A DNA stretch of 64,000 bases from Dreissena polymorpha (GCF_020536995.1 NC_068357.1:147395751-147459750), one strand, 5' to 3'. Counted from the first letter of the stretch, positions 50,220 through 63,554 are shown. Numbers and translations: made by a program. The notes: a model not told the origin generated them from the sequence alone.

Positions 50220-52035
50220 ATAACTTATTTTTATTCAGGTTTATAAATTTTTCGTTAGCATGAGAGTGATAACATTTGAAGTAAATCCAATACGGAGTAT
50301 TACTAATACGGAGATTAGCGAAACCTTGTTGAAATCGGGGCGACTTTATCTTCATTTAACTTCATCGCCACCGTATTGTAGACGTAGACGTGTGTTTCTA
50401 AACCTATGAGCGACCCTTCAAGCATAGTACAGGCTGACCATGTTCGTTTGTTAGAAGTTCCATGTTGGGATCGAATTTTAGGGAGTGGTCCATTACTATA
50501 TACATGTATACATGTATATATTGATATTGATTTCTTAGTTTAGGTATTGGAAATAGTTGTAGCCAAAGTCTGGATGTAATAATTATTTAGGAGCAAATGT
50601 CTTGGCGTTAAAAGTATGCAAGAAGGAATATCTGGACGCTCAAAATAATGTGGAAACGATTGTTCGTGTTGTCGAAATAACGTTGGAACAAATCTTCCTG
50701 TAGTCGCAACAACGTAAGAAAAAATGTCTGCTTTGTCAAAGTTAACGTAGGAACGGTTGTCAGTGGGAACGAAAGTCAGGTTCATATTAAAGCGCTTAAT
50801 ATTTATTCGTTTTGAATATTTTTAATGCTTAACATTTAACGTATTGAGCTTGTATCGGTAAAAGAAAACACCGTCATTGAGTAGGTCCTAGTTCTGTAAT
50901 GAGTGTACGTCAGTGTATGGACAACATATCAAATCAAACATTTTCGAATAGGTCCCTGATTTTCGTTTACCACAACGTGGTAAAATAATGTTTCCGAAAA
51001 ATACAAACATTTGAGATGTATTATATATATATTTGTAACTTAAAATCACTCACTCACTCACAGATTCAGCGTTTCCGCTAGCTTTTAAAAGTTGGAAGTC
51101 CTGACTTGCAAGCCTTAAATTTGGACGTCCCAGACATAAATTTTGGAGTCCCACTTTTATTTTACAATTTTAATAGACCATACCGTAGGCCTACCGAATG
51201 TGATATCGATGGATACCAACATGTTCCAAGGATCTAGAAATAAACATATTATATTGATAGATCTTTGCATGTTCCAGCTCTTTTCATTACCCGATAATCT
51301 AGTAATAGTATGAGTTCTGTTTAACCTAAATACGGTCAATATTGACGATGAATGTGTTAAAGAATGTCATAAACACAAACGTCCGAAATTTTACGCAAGT
51401 GCCTATACAGATTGAATCGTAGGCTGGGGGAATTCCAATTGAACATGCGTTAATCACGTGACGCGATCTGATAGAATAGAACACTTTTCATTTGTAACTT
51501 AATAACGACAAATCAACGACTAAATTTAAAATGTTACATGTACCTACTTTCAGAAAGGTTTGCGAAAGTGAATGCGAATTTTTCAGAATACGAACGCGTC
51601 TTCGTTAAATTTTACCGAGCACACTTGATCCCTGATCGCGATATAACTTGTCAGGTCATTCATGCATGTAGACCTATATGTATGCATAGTTTGGCAATCT
51701 CAAAACACGTTATTTACCTTCATTTTCATTTTGTGTTGGGACCATTGGTATAACAAAACACATTATTCTTTTGTTAAGTATTTTCAAATGCGTATAATTA
51801 AACGTGTTATCCAAAATGATTTTCAGATTTCATTATTTACGGAAAGTTAAAAAATTCTAGCAACAAAAAAAAAACAACATTTCTCATGCATTTCTCATGT
51901 AACTCGACAACATTATCGTGTCACTTGTGCACTACGTTATCTTACATTATACGCAAAATCGTTGCCTGCATGTTGTCTTGGTTCGGTCAATCTTGTACAG
52001 ATTATTTAAGCAACAATAAACGATTAAAAGATTCA
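50220..52035. other. Right part of duplicate block B, non-coding
   Basis: It matches 9690-11275 and then jumps to match 12180-12310. Relative to copy 1, the stretch corresponding to about 12310-16040 (ShK exon and first two Ly6 exons) is absent here, so copy 4 arose with or suffered a 3.7-kb deletion. Confidence 0.65.
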
Positions 52036-52044
52036 TTTATTCAC

Positions 52045-52152
52045 ATGTCCGTCCGTCCGTCCGTCTGTCTTTCTGTCTGTCTGTGTGTCCGCCTGTATGT
52101 CTGTGTGCGAGTGTTTGTGTTTGTCTGTCTGTCTGTCCGTCCGTCTGTCTGT
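52045..52152 (+). repeat. Short TCTG/GTCC microsatellite, copy 4
   Basis: This is the right-hand remnant of the intronic tract found in copies 1 and 2. Confidence 0.9.
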
Positions 52153-52242
52153 GTTTTGTTTTCTTATAGTTTCAATACCTACTATTATACCTTTGTTAAA
52201 AAACCTTCAGTTTCAATTTTGATTTTAACGTACGTTTAACAG

Positions 52243-53287
52243 GTGTGTCTCGGTCAAGAAGTGCTGCAAGATTGTTTTTGGTCGTCGAAACATCAATACC
52301 GGAAACGTTGCCATCCATTGCTGCTCGTCTGATTTATGTAACGCAGCACCCACCACCACCACGTCGATAAGTAGGATACTTTTATTACGTACCATGACTT
52401 TTTGTATATTAACATTACACGTTTTTGTTCTATAGCATTCAGACATAAAACGTAGCTATATTTGACATGAAAACCGACAAAACAACAACGGTATGTTCTT
52501 TTTAAACAATTTTTTTTTCAACCTGTTGTAATAAATTATGATACTTCAGGGACGACCACGACAACAACACCTACGCCCACTTGCGACACGAGTAACAAGT
52601 ATCATCGATTGTCATATAACAACACACGTTTCTGTATTAAAATACATTATGAGCCCTTGGAATGGGGCGCTGCTCGCCGTGCGTGCATGTCAGAGCACGC
52701 AGTTCTCGTAGTCTTGAATCGTCATGACAAATACGCTGCAATGACATCTCATCTTCGAAATGTATACATCGTATACATCGACCACAGTGGTAATAAAGTA
52801 TATCCCTTTTAATTACCATGAACAGCCTTTAAATGATACTTTATTATAAACTTTTCGTTACGTTTTAACTGCCTGTTCACAAGCATGTGTAGCCGGTGTG
52901 GCTGGAGAGCTTCTGGCAGAATCTTCGATTCTTATCTAATATGACATGTAAGGTAAATATCTATGGTGGTAGACTTTTGAATAAGATTACCAGATACTTT
53001 TAATAACATGTATAGAAAACTTGTGAACTCCCAAAGCTTGAAAACAGGCTCCTAACATTATTTCAGATATATGGATCACAGTTTCTAACAAAGCCGCTCT
53101 TTCTACTGGCTGAATAACTAATCACTCCCATCGCAGTCAACTGAATGGGGGCGTGGCCAGCCTGACGATCGGATCGATAACCACCAACACGAGGACTGTG
53201 TTACCATAGAACCTCAAAACAGATTCAAATATTCACGACCGTGCATGTTATCACTATTTTAAATTTATATGTGAACGAACATTATAA
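52243..53287 (+). pseudogene. Broken lectin copy 4
   Basis: The third Ly6 exon (52243-52370) and both lectin exons (52550-52789, 53067-53287) are present and align closely with copy 1. A 9-base in-frame duplication adds three residues before the intron in the lectin domain, and about three other changes break the frame. There are no ShK or first Ly6 exons upstream. Similarity and the shared MITE make it the sister of copy 1. Confidence 0.85.
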
Positions 53288-53637
53288 AACTTTGTATAAC
53301 GAGCGTTTGGGATTTGCATTTAACTATTAAAACAAGTTCACGTTAAAAAGGTATTATTGATAATATTTCTGTTCATATTTGGAATAAACAGTTGATTAAT
53401 ATGGTTAAATTTGCGGCAAGCGCGACAAAAACTTCGAGCCTTAGAAACTCCGAGCCAAACGTTTCCTTGTTTTTTTTTTGCTTATGTATTCAACACTTTA
53501 AAATGTGAAATGTAAGAGTATCTATGCTGCTGAAACACCATTCTTCTGACTGTATTTCGAAAACATAATACACAAAGGTGTGTTAAGTGTTACATTTTTT
53601 TTTATATTACCCATTACTTAAAAGGGCTATGCATATG

Positions 53638-53895
53638 AGTCGCGTTCTGAGAAAACTGAGCTTAATGCGTGTGCGTAAAGTGTCATCCCAGATTAGCCTG
53701 TGAAGTCCTTAAGGCTAATCAGGGACGACACTTTCCGCCTAAACTTGATTTTCGGTAAGGAGGGACTTCCTTGAAACTAAAAATACCATAAAAGCGGAAA
53801 GTGTCGTCCCTGATTAGCCTGTGCGGACTGCACAGGCTAATCTGGGACGACACTTTACGCACATGCATTAAGCCCAGTGTTCACAGAGCACGACA
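53638..53895. mobile_element. 258-bp foldback MITE, lectin copy 4 flank
   Basis: Same element, same insertion point and same CATATG duplication as at 17634-17892. Terminal match: TCTGAGAAAACTGAGCTTAA versus its inverse at the right end. Confidence 0.85.
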
Positions 53896-54234
53896 CATAT
53901 GTTTGTTTAGTCATTGGCTAATAAAACACGCAACTAAGTCATATTTATAATCAAGCAAAAGAATGTCAAAAACAAAATTACTTTTTTTTAAACAATTAAA
54001 CAAAATAATCAACTCAATGAATATATAATTATTAAGCATTAAGGAACAGAATCATGATATTCGGAATTTTCAATGATATCTGTATATTTGAAAGTGAAGA
54101 ATGATGCCAGTTGTTTCACTTTCAGGTTAAAGGGGCATATCGACGGAATTTGCTCATGAATATGGATAAATATTAATGTTAAGCACATATTCTTTTTTGT
54201 ATAGCAAATAAGTAACAATACAGCTTTACTAAAA

Positions 54235-55431
54235 CAAGTGTTCCGCGGTCGGAAACAAATGCCCCCGACCCCTCTAACCCTAACCCTTACTGAGTGACTC
54301 CAATTTCACTAGTGGTCATCTTACTGACTTATGCGCTCCATTTGGCCGTTATACTTATACATCAACTGTCCAAGGCAAATGCACAGGTGAAGTATCAAGC
54401 CAATCGGTGAATTAGTTGACGAGTTATTGATCGGAAACGATTTCACACTTAGTGTGATAGTGACCTTTGACCAAGTGACCCCAATTTCAAAAGGGGTCAT
54501 CTACTGTCAAAGGCCAATGCACATTCGAAGTATCAAACCAATCGGTCAATTCGTTGACGATTTCTTGATCGGAAACGATTTTCACACTTTATGATAGTGA
54601 CCTTGACCTTTGACCTAGTGACCCCAATTTCAATAGGTGTCATCTACTGTCCAAGGCAAATGCACATGTTAAGTATCAAGCCAAAAGGTCAATTGGTTTA
54701 CGAGCTACTGATCGGAAACGATTTCACACTAAGTGTGATAGCGACCTTGACCTTTGACCTAGTGACCCTAAATTCAAAAAGGTTCATCTACTTGCAAAGG
54801 CCAATGCCAATGTGAAGTATCAAGTTAATCGGTCAATTAGTGAATAGTTATTGATTGAAAAATTTAGTGTGATAGTAACATTGACCTTTGACCTATTGAA
54901 TTCAACTTCAATAAGAGTCATCTTCTGTCCAAAGCAAATGCGAGTTCTTGATCGGACACGATTTTTACACTGTGTGTGATAGTGACCTAGACCTTTGACC
55001 TAGTTATTCTAATTGTAATAGGGTTCATCTACTGTCGAAGGCTAATATCAAGACAATCGGTCAATTCGTGTACGAGTAATTCATCGGAAACGATTTTAAC
55101 AACTAGTGTGATAGTCACCTTGACCTTTGATCTAGAGATCCCAATTTCAATAGACGTCATCTACTGTCCAAGGCCAATGCACATGTGAAGTATCAAGCCC
55201 ATCGGTCAATTCGTTGACGAGTTATGGATCGGAAACGATTTTCACACTTAGTGTGATAGTAACCTTGCCCTTTGACCTAGTGACCCAAATTTCAATAGGG
55301 GTAATCTTGGGTGACGAGTAATTGATCGGAAACGCACTTGTCTACCGACATTCAGACTGCTCTACCGACAGACAGACCGACCGACATCCAGCAAAACAAT
55401 TTACCTCTTCTTCTTCGAAGGGGGGCATAAT
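54235..55431 (+). mobile_element. Repeat element with tandem 145-bp core and both ends
   Basis: It starts 'gttccgcggtcggaaac..atgccccc' and ends 'cttcttcgaaggggggcata', so the ends carry a short inverted atgccccc/gggggcat. Inside are seven or so 145-bp units like those at 18.6, 27.9 and 40.9 kb, then a 'ctaccgacagacagaccga' tail. The arrays after the other lectin copies begin with the same left end but lack this right end. This looks like a non-autonomous dispersed element with an expandable core. The superfamily is not known. Confidence 0.65.
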
Positions 55432-57390
55432 GATATCTTATTTATTGATAAACTTGAGGAGTTCAAACTTAGTTCAGGTCCGAACAAAAACAGGGGGTGG
55501 ATATTGTTCCTTGTATGGCTTTATTAAACCCTTATTAGTACTCTAAAAGTGAAATTAATATTTCACTCTTCATGATACTTGGTCAGAACATTTTGTTCTA
55601 ATGATATCTTAGCCTGCACAGAACATGTCAGTTCCTTTGTATCTCAGTTGAGCGATTTTGGACCTTTGAGGCCCTCTTTTTTACGTCTCCTTATAATTAA
55701 ACAAGTGTTATAGTTCATCTGTTGAGCAACATGGGAACATGCAAGTGCTGAAAATCATTAACACATTTGTTGGACATTTCAGCTCAGCCCTGTACAATTA
55801 TAGCATTGTCCGTCGTGTGTCGTCACCATGTGTTTTGTTGACACTCTAGAGGTAACATTTATTGTCCTATCTTCATGAAACTTTTTCAAAAAATGTGTCA
55901 AATCTATAACTTAGACGAGTTCGAAAATGTATCAAGTTGCTTGATCATCAAAGTTTTTGAATTGATATTCCCCACCAAATGAATTTAGTTTATGAATGGG
56001 TGCAAATCCCTCGATATATGCAGGGCTTTTTTCCTGATTTTGTGAAGCGGCCCTGGGCCCCTCAATTCGTGAACAAAAGAGTCGCGAAAAATTGGGGGAA
56101 AAAAAACAAGTCGCGAACTTGTAAAAAATTTCAAATTCAGTTTGTTAAAAATTCGAATAGTAAAAGCATGTTTCATACTTGCATCATATTAAAGTTTCGT
56201 TTAAACTAATAACCACTTACAACACTATTCTGACTGGTAAACTATATCTAAAACCATAGAAAAGCCTTACTACTTTCAATATCTTGTCTCGCTTTAATAT
56301 GTAAAATATTAAATCAAATTTAGGTTAACTGGACAGTTTACAATTCACTGTGCATAACACTCGTATCTACTGGAGGAAAATGACGTTTAAGTGCCCAAAA
56401 CAGATATCAGGACTCTCAGTTTCAATAAAATATATGATGTTATGAGTTATTATATCAACACATCTTTTGAACGTTTAATTATTCTGGAAAAAAATCGCGC
56501 CAAAACATCGGACAGAAGCTATCGATTTGTAATTAACATAATGCTATCCAAAGAGAACATTATGCCAAAAGTATGCAATACTAACCTTTCTGAAAGTGAC
56601 ATGTGACGATTTAGGTAACTGAATATTCATTTTTTTCATTTAAAATAAACAAAACGAAAATACGAAACATAGAAACAATGCTCATTCTCTACAAACGCGA
56701 CAGTGAAACGAACATCGTGGAATAAAGATAAAAGCACATGCTGTCACCGATTACGAATATATGTTTTTACTGGATATTTAACCGCTGAAAATTGTAAGCT
56801 TAATTAATGTCAAATTCATAGGTTTTATATAAATACGTTATCATGATCCAATCAGTACCTGATGAACGCAATTTAAAAGTAACTACAAAGGAAGATTTCT
56901 TTCGTTTATGGGTTAAAAGTAGCTTGAAAGGTGTTTTAAAAATGAATGTGCAAATCAATGTCCTCATATTTCAGTCCTCAGAAGTATACCAAATAAAGAA
57001 AGGTCCTCGCTCTTCTGCTCTTCGTTTATATGTGTGTCACCAGACTCTCAATATCACCATCAAAGAAACGCTCGACTATGCAAAGTATGCATTTTAGATC
57101 AAGCTCTCTGCAAAGTTGCAAGGGGCGTCATCAGATTCCTAATAAAAAGCTCAGTCCTCACGGGTCTTTGTACAAGTGCGTGGGGATTGCGTGTGTACAG
57201 TCGTGAGCGTACGTTTGTACAAATAACCATACGAGTATTTAACTCGACAATAATTCAGAGGAGTAAATAAGGTGTTATTGTTTATGAATTATCTTGACCT
57301 TAACTTTAGCGATCCTTGTCGTTTGAGTGGTGTTACCTCTTGGGCGGCTATTGCATCCGAGTGTTATGTCACATAAGGTGTGTATCATTG
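55432..57390. other. Sparse region with repeat fragments
   Basis: Pieces of the 165-bp repeat lie at 55540-55690 and 55840-55950. A 'cagggcttttttcctga' / 'gcggccctgggcccc' patch at 56020-56110 resembles a transposon end. Open frames at 56391-56606 and 56843-57270 have no motif I recognise. Confidence 0.4.
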
Positions 57391-57394
57391 AGCT

Positions 57395-58045
57395 ATGGTG
57401 AAATATTGAGCTATGGTGAAATATAGAAGTGCATTTGTGACGATTAATTAAGTTTCATAGAGAATCTGTGACGCTTTTTAATGGTATCAACAACGTTCAT
57501 TCGGAATTTAATCTGTGACATAAATATCGATATGAATTAATAAAAATAGTGATTTGTAGGGTTTTAATTTCGCGCATAAGTTTATAGCGAAGAGCGTTTT
57601 ATGACGTTTTATTGATGTCAATAAGTGTAAAAGTGCATTTGTAATGCTTTCTTTTGGTATAAAAAAGATAAAAGTGAAGTGCATTTGTTGCATATATTGA
57701 AGTTAGATAGTGGACGCGTTTCTTTGTGTGAATAAGTGTATAGCAAAGTGCGTTTTCTGATACATTATATTGATATCAAGAGGTTTAATAGTGCATTTGT
57801 GTTGCCTTTTCTAAGTATCAAGAACGCGTGTAGTGAAGTATATTAATGACACATTCTATTGATATCAATAAGTTTAGTAACGCAATGTGACAAATGTTCT
57901 TGGTATCAACATGCTAATTGCATTTGTGACACTTTCTTGCTATCAAGAATGTGTTTAACTCATTTGAGATACCTTTTCTTTGATATCAAGAAACTTAACG
58001 CAAGATTTGTGAGACTTTTCTGTGTATCAGTCTTTAGTATCCGGT
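57395..58045 (+). repeat. Degenerate 50-60-bp tandem repeat
   Basis: About eleven worn units share 'gtgcatttgtgac', 'ttgatatcaataagt' and 'agtgaagtg'-type phrases. Non-coding. Confidence 0.55.
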
Positions 58046-58689
58046 ATTGAGAGATAATTATGTGACATTGAATTGACTAATTGTTACTTTTTTTCTCCGT
58101 AAGTCACAATTGTCATAGAGTAAATATGGTTAGTGTAGACACTCGCTTCGATGAGCGTTTTTACTTCGCAGTTCAGGTGGTTAGGCTAAGATAATTGCCG
58201 TTCGCGTTAAAAGCCAGTGATGCCATCGTTCACCGCATGAAGCAGGTAGGTCTTGGAGAGCATGCATCTTTTACGTTTTGTTCTGTTTATAGTAAGCAAA
58301 CACTTTTGCATACAAAATAAAATTGAGATGATCAAAATAAATGCCAGCAGGGTTAGATGGTGAACCTGTCCCTAATGTTGACAGTTATCCATGGAAACAG
58401 CATACCAGGTACATATATTGGCACTTCAATTTAGGACGAGAAATCAGAACAGATATCCTATCATATTCATGGAAGTGAAGCGCCAAACTTTCGATTTTTG
58501 GTAAAATTTGACATCCGATAGAAGCATTGCGTCTCCTCCGAAAGCTGAGAGCTTCAATGTTACTACAACATTATCGTCAACAGAATGTTGTTTCGTTGCA
58601 ACACATCATATTTGTGTATTTATTATGTCGTACTGAGCACAAAACACTGTCTTATGTCGCTGTTCAGCATTTTCTCTAAAATAAAGACG

Positions 58690-59870
58690 AAAAGCCTACT
58701 CTTGTATATGTCAAAGTAAACTTAGACTTAATAAAACCTTAAAATATAACTTTTGTTTGTGTTTTTTCGCAGCAAAACTTAACTTTTAACACCAGTCGCA
58801 TTGAAGGACAGAGTTTTAAATGGTTTGACCGGAGCGCCATATGCAACTTTTTTAAACGTGAAATAAAGCGTCTCCATAATAGAAGCGACTTTAAAAAGCA
58901 CCGATCTTCAAACCACTTCAACTCCCTCGTTTAAGCCCAGCAATCACAATCTGAAAAAGCTTCTCTTTTGTAGAGCCTCAACCTGTCCATACAGCTTCAA
59001 CTGTAAGCTAACAGGATTTGGGCCATTCTCTTTCGGCAGTGGTTGGTGATCCCTGCATTCCTGGAAGATGCGTTAAGCCGTTTGGTCCAAAGCGCCATTT
59101 TAGACAAAATTTTGTTTCACTAAAATTGAAATATACATGTAAGCATATCTTGTGAGTGTTCTTTTATGCTCCCAACATCCTGTTGAATGTGTCATGCCGT
59201 TTGGTACGCTTCTCCACAGCGACACGTAGGCGACAAAACAAGCGAAATGTTTTAAGCAAACGGTAGTTAAGCATGTTGTACCGCGTTCGTTCGGAGTCGG
59301 AAGATTTGGAAGTTGGAGTTTATTGGTGGAGAATGTAAAAACAAATGATGAAGATATCGTTTTGTTGATGAATAGGCACCAGTTATAAGTCTTTGCTGAA
59401 ATCTTCTTCATAGCCAGTTATGTATCGTGCGGTTGTCGCAAACTCTTCATTACACCAAAAAATCATATTTGTGAAAAGCTGCTTGTACTCCTGTATGTAG
59501 CTCTAGTATGGTATCGTTGAGAAAGAAAAAAAGTCGAACGGTTAACAAAATTCTTCCTTGTGGAACAAAGTGGCGTAAACCGGTAGGTACTTTTTGCCCA
59601 CTGAGACTTTCTACCGACACACGGGCTCTATGGTTGTGCAGTTGGGCCACCGGTACATGTTGCCTTGACATTTGCTACGGATAAGCTTCAGAAGGAGCCC
59701 GTCTTTTTACACCTTGTCGAAGGCCTTGTATAGGTCTATGAAAACAGGACTGGTTAGCCTCTGGGCTCGGAAACGTCTTATATAACCAGGGACAGGGGTG
59801 ATGCCTGGTTTTTCGTACTCTTGTGTACTTATGTAAGCGGCTTGCTCTGTCGCATTGATGCTGTCTATCT
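58690..59870 (-). pseudogene. Decayed LINE reverse transcriptase (CR1/Jockey-like)
   Basis: On the minus strand, from high to low coordinate: a motif-A-like FIDLYKAFDKV near 59740-59710, a motif-B-like FVPQGRILLT near 59560, NWCLFINKTI and FTFSTNKLQL near 59370-59290, CLKHFACFVAYVSLWRS near 59240, and an EALQKRSFF stretch near 58970. The order is that of a CR1/Jockey-type RT and thumb region. Frames shift and stops interrupt between pieces. The N-terminal endonuclease is not found. It is an old remnant. Confidence 0.6.
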
Positions 59871-60419
59871 CCGTTCCATGCGCTATTTTACAATTCGCTC
59901 AAGTGTCTAAAGTTATTTATTGAAGTTTGCTTTGGAGCCACGTATTGTGTTCGTATTGAATCAATGGATGAAATACACTTTGGTTGATTGCAAAATATTT
60001 TCAGACCATGACTAGACTATTTCGAGTTTTAACACCATTATACATTTTTTATATACATCGGCCCTGTTACCTCTCTCCAAAGCTGCAACCCCTCCCCTCT
60101 CCCGCGTTGACCCGGTAATAGATTTAAAAAAAAGCTACATCTCCGTTATTAACCAATGAGTGCACGGCTTTGTTTAAAACTGTAGCCAGCTAATGCCTAA
60201 AGCATGTGTGTTAAACTAGCCTGCGTATAGTCATAATAAGGTTGTAATTATCAAATTCAAAAGTTTTCCATCTAGTAATACTGGATATAATAATAAGCTG
60301 TTTTGCATGTGATAATTGCATTTGTTTGTGGATATTTAACGAGATCATTTCAAAATACAGTGTCAATAAAAGTGTATAACTAACATAACTTAATATGCAA
60401 TTCTGAATACACTTGGAGA

Positions 60420-60957
60420 CTTTTCAAACGCACCACTTTTCAAACTTGAGTATCGCCGTTACGAGTCAAGATTTTGCTTTAAAATTGCATGTGTTCATTT
60501 GACTACATTATGTGCAAGCTCACGATAAAATCATTAATTCGTGACGATAGGACGCTTTTGCACGTAGGGAAGGTACGGTTTCATCTTTTTGTACGTGGAA
60601 ATGGTGAAACGCGATAAAATTCTAAATGTATTTCAATTTCCTCATTTACGGTGGGTTTTTACACAAGAAAACAATATGGCTATATTCCTATGAATACTCA
60701 GGAGCGCAATCGCGCATTGGCATGTTTCAGGCTACTCACCGCATGTTTCAGGCTACCTATCCCATATGATTAAGCGTCCGCGCATTGGCATGTTTCAGGC
60801 TACCTACCCCACATGATTAAGCGTCCGATCGTCACGGATGAACGATTTTTTTCGTAAGATTGCACCGAATGAAGTCAAATGAGCACATGTACACTTTTAA
60901 ATCAAAACCTTTACTCGTAACTGATATTCATGCTTAAAAAGTGTTGCGTTAGAAAAG
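60420..60957. mobile_element. 538-bp foldback MITE
   Basis: The ends CTTTTCAAACGCACCACTTT and the inverse of AAAAAGTGTTGCGTTAGAAAAG open inverted arms of about 165 bases, which also include 'tttgactacatt'/'aatgaagtcaaa' and 'cgtgacgat'/'atcgtcacg'. The centre has a tandem duplication of 'gcatgtttcaggctacc'. There is no coding frame. Confidence 0.8.
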
Positions 60958-62360
60958 CAACCCCGGTAATTTGCTGAAATCTGGCTGAATTTTTCCTTCA
61001 AGGCTTAGGGCTTCATCAGATAAAAACTGACTGTTATCTTTGCAAATATACATAAGAAGGAGGAGTGGATTGGGTTTTGAAAATAAATATTTACATTTTG
61101 CATATATCATTAGCAAAAAGAACGAAAATAAACAAACATTTACTCGCGTGCATTGTCGGAGATGTTTGCAAAGCTGTCAACTTGAAGTCATGTATAATAG
61201 ATCCAAATTTAGTTCAGATCTACCCATAATTGGAACTATAGGCAGAAACTATTATTATAAATGTTTAGATTGCCTACCTGACGTATAGTTTTACCTGTAT
61301 GAATCAATTGCTTTACATTTACAATGATTTTCAAACAATAAAAAAGATACATATGAGCTGGGAATTAACTAAGCTTCAGAACGGATATAATTATAAAACC
61401 TCAAAGTTCAATGAAAATTATCTACAATGCATCAGAGTGGGCATAAATCAGCTGTTATATTGAGCTTTTAAGTTTATAAATGAACTGCACTCATGTCATA
61501 TCTCGACATCTTTGTACTGCACCATGTCATACCATTTTTTCATCAACATGTTGAATGTTAAGTCGAATTTTTCCACCAATACGATTTTTTAAAGAAACCC
61601 TGGCGGATATGTTTCTCGGGGACATTGGTTAATATAATTGTCGGTGCAAAAACTTTTTCACTGGCATACGTTTAAAGAAATTTGTAAATAAAGTGCTAAA
61701 TATGGGACAAATCCATGCATCGTCGACTTTAAATAGCCATACTTCAATAAATCCTGAATAATAATAACCGGGAATTTTCTAACATATATGGTAATACCTC
61801 CTTTGCATACACCAAAATATATTTTAATTCAAAAATGCCTTTAAACAATTATAGAACTGGATTTATTTATCCTACCGAAATTCATCGAAATATATCGGCA
61901 ACTTTTCCTAGCACATCCAACTTATCACAGCCTATCGGGTTTCCAGGGGTAAAAAGTCTCACTCTGCGTGAATTAGGACCGGCCCTTGTAGTAGAATGGC
62001 GAAACAACCCGCAATTATGTATTCTTAACTACGTGGCTACAATGAGGAAGAGATGTGTACATGTACATGTTGTAAGAGTCATGGGGCACATGCAATTTAT
62101 AAGCCACTTGAATGTGTGATATTTGTGACGTTTCACATTGTTATTATTATTTTACGTTGTACGATTGTGCGAATTTGACTTTTGAAGCGATATTTTTAAA
62201 TTGTTAAGTTACATATTTTTTTCTTTATCAATTTCAATCAAATTTGCAGCAATTATCAGATATGTGTTAAATTATACTTGGTCCTAATTTCAACAAAATC
62301 CGTTTAAAATTAAGGAAATTAACTTGATTTAAATTGTGTTGCGTTATAAAAGTCTCCAAG
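60958..62360. other. No supported gene
   Basis: Frames at 61040-61288 (six cysteines in CxxC pairs) and 61835-62119 start with ATG but lack recognisable domains or splice signals. They are recorded as unassigned. Confidence 0.35.
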
Positions 62361-62639
62361 TGTATATGTAGCTCAGTCGATAGAGCAGAAGTCGCATCCT
62401 TTATTATTGATCTGGTAATTGGTTCGAATCTCAACAGCTTTTTTTGCAATAGAAATGTACAATTTAATTGCCATTTCATTGTTGATTGCAACACACACAA
62501 AAATATCCAGATATAACAATCATAAATTAAGTCATCACAAGTAGTTATTTAGTGAAACAAAACAATTACTTAATTTAAGACTTATTATTATGTTTAAAGT
62601 CACGCGCATGGTCACGTATACCGCGGTTTTTCCTGTCAG

Positions 62640-62802
62640 AAAAAAGTTTACAGACTAAGCGACCTGAAGAAAGTGGAAAACGTGGACGAGCATGCAGCGG
62701 TAATATACGGAGCACGAACGCTGCCGTTCGGTACACTGCGTGGTGCTGGCGTAACTGGAAGTCGTTCAAAGACAAACACTTCAATGCGCGACCAGGCATA
62801 CG
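62640..62802 (+). CDS. Possible internal exon of unknown function
   Basis: A strong acceptor (GGTTTTTCCTGTCAG) opens 163 bases without a stop, ending at a GTATGT donor. In one frame (phase 1 in, phase 2 out) it encodes RPEESGKRGRACSGN, then IRSTNAAVRYTAWCWRNWKS and FKDKHFN: basic, Trp-rich and compositionally protein-like. The Asn-x-x-x-x-Asn-Ala...Trp pattern vaguely recalls the N-terminal helix of tyrosine-recombinase-like (Crypton/ZMYM) proteins, but this is a guess. GC content is above that of the surroundings. Confidence 0.35.
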
Positions 62803-63370
62803 GTATGTAGCAATTATAATGTAGCCGGGGTTTGAGTTTATAACGCAATCTGGGTTTTACGTTCCAAGCTTTTAATACTATAAAGTATAAATGATGTAAA
62901 TGATGGCATGAAAAATGAATAAAAATCATGTTATAATTAACAAATGACAATTATAATAACAATTTAAATAATTCATTGTAATACATAATAATATGCAATA
63001 CAATACAATTACAATTCAAGAAAATACAATTATATAAAATAATATGCAATACAATTTAATTCAAGAAAATACAATTATATAAACATAGAATAATGCACTC
63101 ACCAGTGACCTCAAGACTTATTGTATAAAGTGGCAATTGGAAAAAGCCTACTCCCTCTTACAAGGTTTTACAAACAAGTGACCAAATGTTGAGTTATGAT
63201 TTAAAATTATATAGATGACTATGAAATCATCTCACAATAAAAGCATGCACTGTTAGTAATTAAACTCACTCATACATCACAAAGTATTTCTCACACTGAA
63301 CTTCTCTTAGTCTTCATTGGGTTAGTATTGTTGAAAGGATTAGTGTCAGAGTGAATACCCTGTTACATAC
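62803..63370. other. AT-rich, no gene
   Basis: A repeated 'aatatgcaatacaa' / 'caagaaaatacaattatata' phrase at 62980-63080 is a short tandem duplication. Nothing else is seen. Confidence 0.5.
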
Positions 63371-63554
63371 TCCCTCTGTTGGAAAAAATGGCTCCTGACA
63401 TTTTAAATATAGAACACAAAAATTTAAATAACATCCCTACTATAGTAAACCCCTTGACTATACCAGCAATTAAAAATTACTACAGTACACTCTCCACTAA
63501 AGTAGACAGTGTTTACAAGGTGCGTGAGAAAAATTCTGACCATCAGAATTTCAC

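Noticed and set aside
54274-54290. Telomere-like 'ctaaccctaaccctt'
   Set aside because: Two units only, inside a repeat element; no array.
60985-61022. Hammerhead motif on the minus strand (ctgatgaagccct...)
   Set aside because: CTGATGA is present, but helix II does not form and GAAA is replaced, so I do not call a ribozyme.
62362-62438. Second tRNA gene
   Set aside because: A and B boxes are present, but the acceptor ends do not pair and the anticodon arm is poor. It is likely a tRNA relic.
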